Counted from the stretch's first letter, positions 8,652 to 16,951 are shown. The stretch: 64,000 nucleotides of DNA from Nesterenkonia marinintestina (GCF_025420485.1 NZ_JAOEFD010000009.1:1-64000), one strand, 5' to 3'. Made by a program: numbers and translations. Notes: a model not told the origin generated them from the letters alone.

Positions 8652-10088
8652 TCAGTTACCATCCGCGTCGTTCCGTGATGTACCCGCCGACGTCACCTCC
8701 TGGGGAAGGTCTCGGCTCTTTGGTTTGGTCAGAAGGCTGACGACGACCAGTGCCACCAGGGCTGCTGGCAGGGAGATGACGACGGCGTTGAGTTCGCTGT
8801 CTGTCGTCTGTTCCCACCCGATGGTGACGATGACGCCCAGCGCCATGGAGCTGAGCACTCCTGGGGTGGTCGCTCTGCGCCAGAAGAAGGCGGAGAACAC
8901 TGCTGGAACCAGCGCGACCCCGTAGACGGTGTAGGAGTACATCTGGAGTTCCAGGACTGTGGGGAAGAAGGTTCCCAGGATGTAGGCGAGTACGCCGATG
9001 ACCAGGATGGTCAGTCGGTGGGTCACCAGTCGTGCTTTGTCCCCGAGGCCCTTGCCGAATCGGTCGAAGCCGTCGTAGACGATGTTGCCGCCGACGGACA
9101 GCAGGAACGAAGAACCGGTGGTGATGATGAAGGCCAAGGCGCTGGCCAGAATGATTCCACCTATCACGACGGGGAGCACGCCGTGGCCCGCGAGCCCGAG
9201 CACGGCGTTGTCCGGGGTCTCAAGGTCGGGGAGGATTGAGATCGCCGCGGTCGCCAGCAGTGTGACCGGCAGGTAGATCAGGAAGGAGGCGAAGAGCATT
9301 CCCGCCATCGATTTCCTGGCGGACGCGGGGTCCTTCGATGCGGAGAGTCGCTGATACATGTTTTGATCGGCCAGGATGAGCAGGAAGGTCGGCAGGAGGT
9401 ACCCGATCATGGCGAGCCAGGAGAGTCCTCCGGTGGCGGTGGTCTGTTCGGGGGCTAAGCCTTCCCACCAGCCGGTGAATCCGTCGGTCTCTCCGAGCAC
9501 GATCGGAATGGCGACGATGAGACCGACGATGATGATGATCGCTGAGAAGAAGTCGGACCATGCCACTGACTTGAGGCCGCCGCCCAGGGCGAGGAACGTG
9601 ATGATGACTGCAGCGATTATCGCGCCGGTTCCGGCGTCCAGGCCTGTCACCATGCCGATGATGTTGCCGCCGCCGGTGAACTGATACGCCGTGATTCCGA
9701 CGTATGCCAGCACCGTGATGAGTGCGGCCAGCATGCGGACGGACATGCCGAACCGAACCTCGAGCAGTTGGGGAACGGTATATGAGCTGGCTTGCCTGAT
9801 CCGGGCGGCCAAGAAGTACAGCAGCACCATCCCCACCGGAGCCGAAGAGAAGTAGATGAGCCCGGCGATCGGTCCGTAGGCGTAGACGAAGCTGGCACCG
9901 CCGATGATCGTCCCAGAGCCAACCCAGGTAGCGATGAGGGTGCCGACCATCACCACGATGGGGAGTTGGCGGCCAGCGAAGATGAAGTCGTCCCCTGTGG
10001 CGATCTTCTTCGATCGGCTGAACCAGATCCCCGTCCCCACCATTCCGATGAGGTAGAGGACCAGGATCACTACATGCGTTGTTTCCAT
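8652..10088 (-). CDS. Sodium:solute symporter (SSS family)
   Basis: This 478-residue integral membrane permease belongs to the SSS family (PanF/PutP-like), which uses the sodium gradient for uptake. Visible features are N-terminal TM1 (VVILVLYLIGMVGTGIWF), the substituted loop GDDFIFAGRQLP, WVGSGTIIGGASF, VPQLLEVRFG, ADQNMYQRLSA and repeated hydrophobic segments giving about 13 membrane spans. ATG 10088 was chosen over upstream starts because the hydrophobic N-terminus begins there and GCGAGG lies upstream. The gene is divergent from the amidohydrolase gene and convergent with the PucR gene. The likely cargo is the substrate of the hydantoinase/amidohydrolase pathway, by context only. Confidence 0.88.
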   Translation of the reverse strand: METTHVVILVLYLIGMVGTGIWFSRSKKIATGDDFIFAGRQLPIVVMVGTLIATWVGSGTIIGGASFVYAYGPIAGLIYFSSAPVGMVLLYFLAARIRQASSYTVPQLLEVRFGMSVRMLAALITVLAYVGITAYQFTGGGNIIGMVTGLDAGTGAIIAAVIITFLALGGGLKSVAWSDFFSAIIIIVGLIVAIPIVLGETDGFTGWWEGLAPEQTTATGGLSWLAMIGYLLPTFLLILADQNMYQRLSASKDPASARKSMAGMLFASFLIYLPVTLLATAAISILPDLETPDNAVLGLAGHGVLPVVIGGIILASALAFIITTGSSFLLSVGGNIVYDGFDRFGKGLGDKARLVTHRLTILVIGVLAYILGTFFPTVLELQMYSYTVYGVALVPAVFSAFFWRRATTPGVLSSMALGVIVTIGWEQTTDSELNAVVISLPAALVALVVVSLLTKPKSRDLPQEVTSAGTSRNDADGN

Positions 10089-10107
10089 GTCGAACCTCGC
10101 TAGGTAG

Positions 10108-10121
10108 TGTGAACGATCACA
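10108..10121. promoter_or_regulatory. TGTGA-N4-TCACA dyad between permease and amidohydrolase genes
   Basis: TGTGAACGATCACA lies 20 nt upstream of the permease ATG in the divergent promoter region. The half-sites equal those upstream of hyuA, but the spacer is four bases rather than six. It may be a degenerate CRP-like site or a GntR-type operator. Confidence 0.4.
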
Positions 10122-10231
10122 TGAGTTCGAAGTGATAGACACCATAGTGGAGAACCAATCGAGCAGGCGATGGGTGAGGGCAGGCGCGGACTGTGAGGAA
10201 CTGACCTTCCTGCCGTCGGAATGGAGTTCGG

Positions 10232-11740
10232 ATGCCTTACTTGTCGACACCCCAGATCGCGGCTTCGAACCGCGAAACTGGGCAGGGGCCCCATGAGCGG
10301 TTGATACTCCGCGACGTCATGGTTATCGATGGCACAGGTTCGGCACCCTATGGTCCCGCAGACGTGGTGATCGAAGGCGACACCATCGCAGGTATCTGGG
10401 AAGATGGCCATGCCCGAACCCTGACGGAGAAACCCTCAGGAGACGGTGCTGTGGAGATGGAACTCGCCGGGCACTATCTGATGCCGGGTTTCTGCGATTC
10501 GCACGCTCATATCGCCAATTGGAACCAAGCCCCCTCGGCACAGTACGTCTACAACCTGTGGCTGGGGCACGGGGTCACCAGCATCCGGGAGTTGGGATGC
10601 TTCAACGGTCTCGACTGGTCGGTCAGAGAAGCTGAACGGTCTGAGCGGGGGGAGATCGCAGCGCCGCGGATCCACCCGTATCCGGCATTTCAACCCGGTC
10701 CTGCCGGCCCCAGTCCCATCGTCGACGCTGAGGATGCCAGGGCCTGGGTCTATGATGTCGCAGAGCGTGGGGCCGCCGGCGTGAAGTTCTTCGCTCCCAC
10801 TCCGGAGGCCTTCAAAACTGGGCTTGCAGAGGTCAACCGTCTCGGACTTGGCAGCGCCTGCCACCACGATCAGCGACGAGCTTCCCAAGTTCATGCCCTG
10901 CAGTCGGCCAGGTGGGGACTCTCCAGCATCGAACACTGGTACGGCATGCCCGAAGCCATGTTCAGGGATCGCACAGTCCAGCACGTAGGTCCCGGCTATA
11001 ACCACAACGACGAACCCCAGCGCTTCGAGCAAGGCGCACACCTATGGCTACAGACGGCAGAACGTGGATCGCCCGCGTGGCAGGAGACCCTGGACGAGTT
11101 CCTCCAACTCGGAACGACGCTGAGTCCCACGTTCAACATCTACATCGGATCCCGAGACGCAGCTCGAGTCCGTAACGCCGAATGGCACCAAGACTTCACC
11201 GCACCGCAGCTCTGGGACTTCTTCCAGCCCTCTCCGGAGAACCACGGCTCCTACATGGGGAACTGGGGTACCGAGCAGGAAGTCTCCTGGCGACACGCCT
11301 ACCAGAAATGGATGGCATTCGTCAGTGACTACAAGAACCTCGGCGGACGGGTGACTGCCGGGTCAGACTCCGGGTTCATCTACAAGATCTATGGGTTCGG
11401 CTTCATCGAAGAGCTGGAACTACTGCGTGAAGCGGGATTCCACCCCTTGGAGGTCATCCGCGCCGCCACACTGCATGGAGCTGCCCTGATGGGGATCGAC
11501 GACCAAGTCGGTTCAGTAGAAGCGGGCAAGCGCGCTGACCTGCAGATCCTGTCAGAGAACCCCCTGGAGAATCTGAAGGTGCTCTACGGCAACGGACACC
11601 TGCGCCTGACGGAGGACGGTCTCCGCCGAGTCGGCGGAGTGGACCACGTGATACGCAACGGAATCGTCTTCGACGCCGTCCAACTCCGCGAAGACGTCAA
11701 GCGAGAGGTCGAGACGCAGCGCGACGAGTCGATTGGGTGA
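10232..11740 (+). CDS. Amidohydrolase (imidazolonepropionase/prolidase-like)
   Basis: This 502-residue protein is of the metal-dependent amidohydrolase superfamily. The N-terminal beta-sandwich signature LILRDVMVIDGTG is followed by the metal-binding HxH in GFCDSHAHIANWN, a VKFFAP strand with the candidate bridging Lys, conserved His residues in ACHHDQRR and SIEHWYG, and the Asp in TAGSDSGF. The C-terminus has GSVEAGKRADLQILSENPL, normal for this group. ATG 10232 gives the complete fold. The gene faces away from the permease and probably acts on the same compound or on a product of HyuAB. The substrate is unknown. The IS3 element begins only 23 bp after its stop. Confidence 0.88.
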   Translation: MPYLSTPQIAASNRETGQGPHERLILRDVMVIDGTGSAPYGPADVVIEGDTIAGIWEDGHARTLTEKPSGDGAVEMELAGHYLMPGFCDSHAHIANWNQAPSAQYVYNLWLGHGVTSIRELGCFNGLDWSVREAERSERGEIAAPRIHPYPAFQPGPAGPSPIVDAEDARAWVYDVAERGAAGVKFFAPTPEAFKTGLAEVNRLGLGSACHHDQRRASQVHALQSARWGLSSIEHWYGMPEAMFRDRTVQHVGPGYNHNDEPQRFEQGAHLWLQTAERGSPAWQETLDEFLQLGTTLSPTFNIYIGSRDAARVRNAEWHQDFTAPQLWDFFQPSPENHGSYMGNWGTEQEVSWRHAYQKWMAFVSDYKNLGGRVTAGSDSGFIYKIYGFGFIEELELLREAGFHPLEVIRAATLHGAALMGIDDQVGSVEAGKRADLQILSENPLENLKVLYGNGHLRLTEDGLRRVGGVDHVIRNGIVFDAVQLREDVKREVETQRDESIG

Positions 11741-11763
11741 CGTTCCACTTAGAGAGGAAGGGG

Positions 11764-11784
11764 CTGCCGCACCGATAGGTGACA
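11764..11784 (+). repeat. IS3 left inverted repeat
   Basis: This 21-bp terminal repeat is identical in reverse complement to 12994-13014. Confidence 0.85.
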
Positions 11785-11795
11785 TCTGATCTGGC

Positions 11796-12986
11796 TTGCC
11801 TGCCGGCGGCCTGGAAGGATGTCCCTGTGCCAAGCCCTATCCCGCTGAGTTCCGCGACGATGTTGTCCGCGTGGCCAGGAAGCGTGAACCCGGAGTCACG
11901 ATCGAACAGATCGCCAAAGACTTCGGCGTCCACCCCATGACACTGCAGAAATGGCTCAGCCGGGCCGAGATCGACGACGGCGCCAAGCCCGGTCAGACCC
12001 GCACCGAGGCAGCCGAGCTGCGCGAAGCCCGCAAACGGATCCGGCTCCTGGAACAAGAAGTCGAAGTCCTGCGCCGCGGCGTATCTCTCGCAGGCCAACC
12101 TGCCGGGAAAAGGCTCTACCCGCTCGTGAGTGAGCTCGCCGTCGATGGGATCCCCATCGCGGTGGCGTGCCGGGTCCTGAAGCTCGCTCGTCAGCCCTAC
12201 TACCGGTGGCTGGCCGACCCAATCACTGACGCTGAGCAGGTCCAGGCCCGCCGTGCGAACGCTCTATTCGATGCTCACCGCGATGACCCTGAACTCGGCT
12301 ACCGGTTCCCCCTGGACGAGGCCCGCGATGTTGGCCAGGCGATGGCAGATCGTATGGCGTGGCGGATCTGTCGAGACAACGGCTGGTGGAGCGAATTCGG
12401 GAAGAAAAAGGGCGGCAAGGGTCGCCGGCCCGGCCCGCCGGTTCACGATGATCGGGTCCTGCGCGACCTCGCCGCGCAGGCTCCCAATCAGCTCTGGCTC
12501 AGCGATATCACCGAACACAGAACCGCTGAAGGAAAGCTGTACCTCTGCGCGGTAAAGGACGTCTTGTCCAACCGGATCGTGGACTACTCGATCAGCGACC
12601 GGGTGAAGGCCCGACTAGCCGTGAACGCGGTCAACAACGCTGCAGCCCAGCGCGGCGATGTGGCTGGGTGTGTGTTCCACACCGACCGCGGATCGCAATT
12701 TCGAGCACGGAAACAAGTGCGTGCTCTGAACCGTCATGACCTGGTCGGATCGATGGGCCGAGTCGGCGCCGCCGGTGACAACGCCGTGATGGAGAGCTTC
12801 TTCTCGCTGCTTCAGAAGAACGTCCTGGATCGTCGTTCCTGGCAGACCCGGCAGGAGCTGCGGATCGCGATCGTCACCTGGATCGAACGGACCTATCACC
12901 GCCCCCGGGGGCAGAAGCGACTGTCGGGGTTGGCCCCTGTGGAGTACGAAGCAATTATGAACACCGACGTCGCTCTCGCGGCGTGA
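11796..12986 (+). CDS. IS3-family transposase, OrfA and OrfB in one frame
   Basis: The product has the OrfA-type HTH (PAEFRDDVVRVARKREPG...VHPMTLQKWL), a leucine-zipper-like stretch (ELREARKRIRLLEQEVEVLRR), and an OrfB integrase core with the DDE triad: Asp in LWLSDITEH, Asp in FHTDRGSQF, Glu in GDNAVMESFFSLL. In IS3 relatives these are two frames joined by programmed slippage. Here an indel near 12080 puts both in one frame; the expected OrfA tail (YLSQANLPGKGS) sits in another frame and stops at 12129. The family's usual start at GTG 11827 (expected MPKPYPAEF, behind GGAAGGA) lacks one A, so the open frame now depends on a weak TTG at 11796. It may be poorly expressed or inactive. Confidence 0.8.
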   Translation: MPAGGLEGCPCAKPYPAEFRDDVVRVARKREPGVTIEQIAKDFGVHPMTLQKWLSRAEIDDGAKPGQTRTEAAELREARKRIRLLEQEVEVLRRGVSLAGQPAGKRLYPLVSELAVDGIPIAVACRVLKLARQPYYRWLADPITDAEQVQARRANALFDAHRDDPELGYRFPLDEARDVGQAMADRMAWRICRDNGWWSEFGKKKGGKGRRPGPPVHDDRVLRDLAAQAPNQLWLSDITEHRTAEGKLYLCAVKDVLSNRIVDYSISDRVKARLAVNAVNNAAAQRGDVAGCVFHTDRGSQFRARKQVRALNRHDLVGSMGRVGAAGDNAVMESFFSLLQKNVLDRRSWQTRQELRIAIVTWIERTYHRPRGQKRLSGLAPVEYEAIMNTDVALAA

Positions 12987-12993
12987 CTACAAC

Positions 12994-13014
12994 TGTCACC
13001 TATCGGTGCGGCAG
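12994..13014 (+). repeat. IS3 right inverted repeat
   Basis: Perfect complement of the left end at 11764-11784. Confidence 0.85.
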
Positions 13015-13198
13015 ACCCCAGGTCGGGTTGAGATGGTTGAGCGGCTCGGGTCGATGACGAGCGTCGTGGTGCGCACAGCATCGTCTCCACTGCATCGTCT
13101 TGCTGAGTTCAGTCAGTCTGTACGATGAATCCATTGAGGCAGCTTCCAGCCATTGTGCGAGACCCGAACAATCGAACACCGAACGAGAGGTGGGCCCA

Positions 13199-13501
13199 GT
13201 GGTCGACCAGCCCCGTCATCAAGAACGTCGTCGGGACAACTTCCCCATCAGGTACCCGGAGCACTACCACTGGCCAGGCAGCGTCGGTATGTGGATCAGC
13301 GCCGGAGGTGTCCTTAGTCTGATCATCGGCACGGTGCTGCACATTCAGGCTTCTTACTTCGAAGACGTCGCTCTCGCCAGCGTGTTTGTATACCTTGGGG
13401 TAGGTCTGACCATCACCGGCATTATCGTCTACTTCCTGGAACAGTTGCTCTCCGTGCAGCGACAGATCCGGTACCTCCTGGAGCAGCAGCTCAAGAAGTA
13501 G
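13199..13501 (+). CDS. Small two-TM membrane protein
   Basis: The GTG at 13199, preceded by a purine-rich AGAGGTGGG, gives a protein of 100 residues. A longer start at 13100 is possible but adds a poorly structured N-terminus. Two hydrophobic segments are visible, WISAGGVLSLIIGTVLHI and ASVFVYLGVGLTITGIIVYF, and the protein ends in a basic, helical tail (QRQIRYLLEQQLKK). No family was recognised. It lies between the IS3 element and the HepT-MntA pair and is convergent with hepT. Confidence 0.6.
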   Translation: MVDQPRHQERRRDNFPIRYPEHYHWPGSVGMWISAGGVLSLIIGTVLHIQASYFEDVALASVFVYLGVGLTITGIIVYFLEQLLSVQRQIRYLLEQQLKK

Positions 13502-13540
13502 CCAAGTGCACGCCCGCTCGGTGGCGACGCCTGCGCTACT

Positions 13541-13900
13541 TCACGCAGTCGTGTCGGAAGGCGGCGGCTGCAGGTGCTGGGCCAGCCCCTCGGCCAGCGG
13601 AGGCAGGTGGACCTCGACGTCTTTCCGGATGATCTCGATGTCGACATCGAAGTACTTGTGGTTGAGGATGCTCCGGAAGCCGCGGATCTGAGCCCAGGCG
13701 GTCTCAGGGTGAGCATCGGTGATGGCCGGGGGCAGATGGTTCCACGTTTCTCCGATGATCTGGAGGTTGCGCTCGATGGCGTCCTCGGCCATGTCGACCA
13801 GGTCGCTTTCGTCAGCGGCCTCGATCAGACCGACGTACCATCTGCACCTCTCGATCGCCTCCAGGACATCGCTGATGCGCTGTTCCACGTGTCGCGTCAT
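13541..13900 (-). CDS. hepT: HepT-like HEPN ribonuclease toxin
   Basis: This 119-residue HEPN/DUF86 protein is of the HepT type. The RX4HXY catalytic motif of HEPN RNases is present as RSILNHKY (about residues 75-82), and AIERNLQIIGE is the family's central helix. HepT toxins cut RNA when not blocked by their MntA partner. The start codon overlaps the mntA stop by four bases (ATGA), so antitoxin and toxin are co-translated with the antitoxin first. All motif residues are intact, so the toxin should be functional. The pair sits beside an IS element at the edge of the accessory region. Confidence 0.88.
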   Translation of the reverse strand: MTRHVEQRISDVLEAIERCRWYVGLIEAADESDLVDMAEDAIERNLQIIGETWNHLPPAITDAHPETAWAQIRGFRSILNHKYFDVDIEIIRKDVEVHLPPLAEGLAQHLQPPPSDTTA

Positions 13901-14226
13901 ATGGCAAGAGCGTCATCGAGTGCCGACCGAGACACCTGAGCCTTAAGCAGCTGGGCCGGGAAGATGTCGATGTCGTCGCGGCCGAACAGCTCGCGAGTCT
14001 CCTCCATGAGACCTGAGGCCCGCATCAGCACGTTGCCCTCGGCAGGGTCCATCTCGACCACGATGTCAATGTCGCTGTCGCTTCGAGCATCGCCGCGGGC
14101 CACCGAACCGAACAGCTGCGGGCGGGTAGCGCCGTACTTCGCCAACAGCGCGAAGAAGTCCGCCCTCCGCGAGTCGAGGACCTCACGCAGGGCGATCGTC
14201 TCCGGAGTCGCCGCAGTCTCGGTCAT
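13897..14226 (-). CDS. mntA: MntA-like nucleotidyltransferase antitoxin
   Basis: This 109-residue minimal nucleotidyltransferase has the full GSX10DXD motif (GSVARGDARSDSDID, about residues 36-50). In type VII systems MntA inactivates HepT by adding AMP units to the tyrosine of the RX4HXY motif. The ATG at 14226 is chosen: it directly follows a TATCCT -10 element with six bases between, and an upstream start would add non-homologous sequence. It overlaps hepT by four bases. Confidence 0.88.
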   Translation of the reverse strand: MTETAATPETIALREVLDSRRADFFALLAKYGATRPQLFGSVARGDARSDSDIDIVVEMDPAEGNVLMRASGLMEETRELFGRDDIDIFPAQLLKAQVSRSALDDALAI

Positions 14227-14232
14227 GTACTC

Positions 14233-14238
14233 AGGATA
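14233..14238 (-). promoter_or_regulatory. -10 element for mntA-hepT (leaderless)
   Basis: On the minus strand TATCCT ends six bases before the mntA ATG, and no Shine-Dalgarno sequence is seen. Transcription should begin at or next to the start codon. Confidence 0.5.
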
Positions 14239-14370
14239 ACCAGCGGTCCGGCCGTGCACGAGGCACGGGCGTCTGACACCTCTACGACAGGTGCACCCGG
14301 ACGGTGATCCCACTTTGTGCAGTATGAGGGGACGCTCGTCGATCAAAGCCCTACGCATCACTCCGGAGTG

Positions 14371-15261
14371 CTATGTGGTCTGCACACCGGCTGGGCCGTC
14401 GGGCTCGGGCGGGTCGGGTGCGGCCCTGAGACCCCGGCGCTGCGCCCCGGCACCGGCCAGGACCACCAGCACGATGCCGACGACCTGCACCGCTGAGGGC
14501 ACCTGGTGGAGCACCAGCAGTCCCAGCAGCAGGCCGAACGCCGGCTCCAGTGCCATCAGCGTCCCGAAGGCCGTGTGCGTCATCCGACGCAGGGCGAGCA
14601 TCTCCAGGCCGAAGGGGATCACCGGTGCCAGCAGAGCCAGCCCCGCGGCGATCAGCAGCACCTTCAGGTCGATGCTGCCGGCCGCCTGAGGCACACCCAC
14701 GACGGCGGCGACCACCGCGGCGATCGGGATGGTCAGGGACAGCGCGCTGATCCCGGAGAACCGGTCGCCGACCTGCTGGGTCAGCAGGATGTAGAGCCCC
14801 CACCCCAGCCCCGCGAGCGCGGCGAAGCCCACGCCGACGGGATCCACCTCGCCCTGCCACGGTTCGGTCAGCATCGCCACACCCCCGAGCGCGAGGACCG
14901 GCCAGACGAGCATGCGACGGCTGCCGCTGCGCAGACCGGCGACGGTCAGCGGCCCCAGGAACTCGATCGCCACCGCGGTGCCCAGCGGGATCCTCTCGAT
15001 GGCGGCCAGGAAGGCCACGGTCATCAGCCCGGAGGCCGCACCGAGGGCGAGCAGCGGTGCGAGGTCTCGCCGCCGGATCCACCGCAGGGGAGGACGAGCC
15101 AGGAGCATGAACAGCAGGGCGCCCATGGTCAGACGCAGCCACGCGGTGCCGCCCGAACCGACCTTCTCGATGAGACCCACGGACAGGGCCGCGCTCAGCT
15201 GGATCATCATCATGGCGGAGACCGCCATCATCCACGGCGGTACGGCGTTACGGTTCCTCAC
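14371..15261 (-). CDS. EamA-family (RhtA-like) exporter
   Basis: This integral membrane protein of about 296 residues has two EamA repeats and about ten membrane spans. AIERIPLGTAVAIEFLGPL and ALEPAFGLLLGLLVL are typical of RhtA-type threonine/homoserine exporters of the drug/metabolite transporter superfamily. GTG 15261 is preferred because TATCCT lies at 15268-15273 and the first span follows closely; GTG starts at 15264 or 15294 remain possible. The C-terminus is a short charged tail. The transported metabolite is unknown. Confidence 0.82.
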   Translation of the reverse strand: MRNRNAVPPWMMAVSAMMMIQLSAALSVGLIEKVGSGGTAWLRLTMGALLFMLLARPPLRWIRRRDLAPLLALGAASGLMTVAFLAAIERIPLGTAVAIEFLGPLTVAGLRSGSRRMLVWPVLALGGVAMLTEPWQGEVDPVGVGFAALAGLGWGLYILLTQQVGDRFSGISALSLTIPIAAVVAAVVGVPQAAGSIDLKVLLIAAGLALLAPVIPFGLEMLALRRMTHTAFGTLMALEPAFGLLLGLLVLHQVPSAVQVVGIVLVVLAGAGAQRRGLRAAPDPPEPDGPAGVQTT

Positions 15262-15267
15262 CACGGC

Positions 15268-15273
15268 AGGATA
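15268..15273 (-). promoter_or_regulatory. -10 element for the EamA gene
   Basis: TATCCT on the minus strand ends six bases before the preferred GTG start, consistent with a leaderless mRNA. Confidence 0.4.
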
Positions 15274-15304
15274 GACCACTCCGGGGACGCCCACCGCCCA
15301 CCGA

Positions 15305-15376
15305 ATCGAGTCCCTGGATTCCGGTACATCTCGGGCCGAAATCGGCCCAGAATGTGCCGGAAACCGGGGACTCGAT
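15305..15376. repeat. 72-bp near-perfect palindrome
   Basis: Pairing base by base from both ends gives 36 positions per arm. The arms start ATCGAGTCCC and end GGGACTCGAT, and meet at GGCCGA-AA-TCGGCC. Only about three positions do not pair, apart from a few G-T pairs and the centre. It lies between the Lrv gene and the EamA gene, both on the minus strand. No T-run follows on that strand, so it is not a classical intrinsic terminator. Confidence 0.85.
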
Positions 15377-15396
15377 GGGAATGAGCAGGTGCGGCG

Positions 15397-16905
15397 TCAC
15401 CAGGTGCTGTTGCGGGAGGAGGAGAGGTTGATGCCCTCTCCGGTGAGCTTGTTCCAGCACGACATCTGGCTCTGGTAGGACGTGCAGGCGAAGTACTCAT
15501 TGCCCGCGGTCTCGCCGTATGCCAGCACCTGGCTCTGCTCGTCGGTGGAGACCGGGTTGTCGCAGTCCGGTGAGGCCGACTCGTCCAGCCGGATCGCGTA
15601 GGTGGCGCCGTCCTCGCAGCCGTCCGGCGCCTCGAAGGTGTGCTCCAGGACCGTACAGGTCAGCTCGTCGCCCATCTCGCACAGCACGTTGCCCGTCGGC
15701 GAGGAGAACAGGGTCAGCTCCTGCGCACCCGGGGCGTCGTAGTCCATGGTCAGCCAGTCGGTCCCCAGCCAGTCGACGGTCGAGGTGAGGTTCTCGGGAG
15801 CCTCGGTGTCCTCGGTGCCCAGATGCTGGTGGACCTGCGCGGCGTAGACGCCTCCGCACTCCTCCTGGATGCCCTCGAGGGTCTGGCGCACCGTGGGGGA
15901 GTCCTCCTCCCAGGCGTCCTCCTCGTCGGAGAAGGATGCGAACGCCGCGAAGGTGCGGGCGTCCTGCTCCGGCTCCCCGCATTCGGCAGACGAGCTGAGG
16001 TCCTCCATCGCCGTGCGCGCCTCGTCAAGGTCCCCCGGCAGGTCGTCGTCCTCCTCCTCCGGCTCCTCGTCCTCTTCGACGGTCACCCCGCCCTCGGCGA
16101 TCTGGGCGTCGTCGGTGAGCAGGTCGCGGGCCAGGGTGTTGATGACCACGGCGGCGATGACCACCAGCACGGCCAGAGGCATGACCACCATGAGCATGAT
16201 CGTCACCAGTCGAGAGCCGCCGCGGCCCTCGACGCCGTGCCCGGGGTCGGCGTGCGGATCGGCGACGGCGATGGGGCCCACGGCGGCCGGGGCCGCCTCC
16301 GCGTCCTTCGCGGCCTGCTTCTCCGCCTTCTTCTCGGCGCGCCTCTCGGCGCGGCGTCGTCCGCGTGAGGCCGCCGCCGCTGCGGCCGCCTCGGACCCGC
16401 GGGGCGAGTCGTCGCCCATGATGGAGCCGATGGTGCTGGTCGACTCCGGCTCGGCGGACTCAGGGCCGGTCGACTCAGGGCCGGTCGACTCGGGATCGGA
16501 GGCGGGGGGCCCGGGCGTCGTCGGAGCCGCCGCGCTGATCGCAGCGTCCTCGTCCTCGGCGGCGGCCGGCGCGGCCTCGTCCCGGGGCTCGGTCCCCTCC
16601 GCAGGGTCCGTCTCGTCGGGGTCGGCGGAAGCTCCGTCGAGCTCATCCTCGGCGGGGGAGTCGTCGGGGAGGTCCTCGGGCTCGTCGTCGGCGAAGATCT
16701 CCGGGGAGAAGCGGCGGGCCAGGGCGTCGTCGATGTCCGGATCACCCAGCTCGGCCAGGGCCTCGATCAGCTCCGGGTAGGTGGCGGGGTTCGATGCGAC
16801 CTCAGGGCGGAACTCAGGGTAGTCCTCTGCGATGCGGTGCAGGGTCTCCCAGTCGGTCGAAGGGTCCGCAGCGGCCCGTCGAAGTGCCTCGTAACTCTGA
16901 TCCAT
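15397..16905 (-). CDS. Lrv-type (variant leucine-rich repeat) membrane protein
   Basis: The 502-residue protein starts with an Lrv-like helical domain (about residues 1-70: AAADPSTDWETLHRIAEDYPEFR, then VASNPATYPELIEALAELGDPD). A long disordered Asp/Glu/Pro/Ser region follows (about 70-185) with repeated STGPE units and a Lys/Arg-rich patch (RRAERRAEKKAEKQA). One membrane span (VTIMLMVVMPLAVLVVIAAVV, near 235-255) leads to an extracytoplasmic domain containing several Cys residues that could form disulfides. This N-in/C-out layout is common in actinobacterial proteins of unknown function. ATG 16905 has GAGG upstream. Confidence 0.75.
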   Translation of the reverse strand: MDQSYEALRRAAADPSTDWETLHRIAEDYPEFRPEVASNPATYPELIEALAELGDPDIDDALARRFSPEIFADDEPEDLPDDSPAEDELDGASADPDETDPAEGTEPRDEAAPAAAEDEDAAISAAAPTTPGPPASDPESTGPESTGPESAEPESTSTIGSIMGDDSPRGSEAAAAAAASRGRRRAERRAEKKAEKQAAKDAEAAPAAVGPIAVADPHADPGHGVEGRGGSRLVTIMLMVVMPLAVLVVIAAVVINTLARDLLTDDAQIAEGGVTVEEDEEPEEEDDDLPGDLDEARTAMEDLSSSAECGEPEQDARTFAAFASFSDEEDAWEEDSPTVRQTLEGIQEECGGVYAAQVHQHLGTEDTEAPENLTSTVDWLGTDWLTMDYDAPGAQELTLFSSPTGNVLCEMGDELTCTVLEHTFEAPDGCEDGATYAIRLDESASPDCDNPVSTDEQSQVLAYGETAGNEYFACTSYQSQMSCWNKLTGEGINLSSSRNSTW

Positions 16906-16951
16906 CGATTCCTCGTCGCGTGCCGTCCTCGGACACTTCTGCTCTTGAGAA

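Larger units (their letters stand above)
11764..13014 (+). mobile_element. IS3-family insertion sequence
   Basis: The element is bounded by perfect 21-bp inverted repeats, the left beginning CTGCCGCACCGATAGG at 11764-11784 and its complement at 12994-13014. The TG...CA ends fit IS3. It carries one transposase frame with DDE residues. No matching short target duplication is visible (flanks GGG and ACC), so the exact ends or the history are uncertain. It lies directly downstream of the amidohydrolase gene and marks the edge of the catabolic island. Confidence 0.88.

Noticed and set aside
11761-13017. Target-site duplication of the IS3 element
   Set aside because: The bases outside the 21-bp repeats (GGG left, ACC right) do not match as a direct repeat.
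15305-15376. Simple intrinsic terminator for the Lrv gene
   Set aside because: No T-run follows on the minus strand and the arms are much longer than needed; kept as a palindrome of unknown role.
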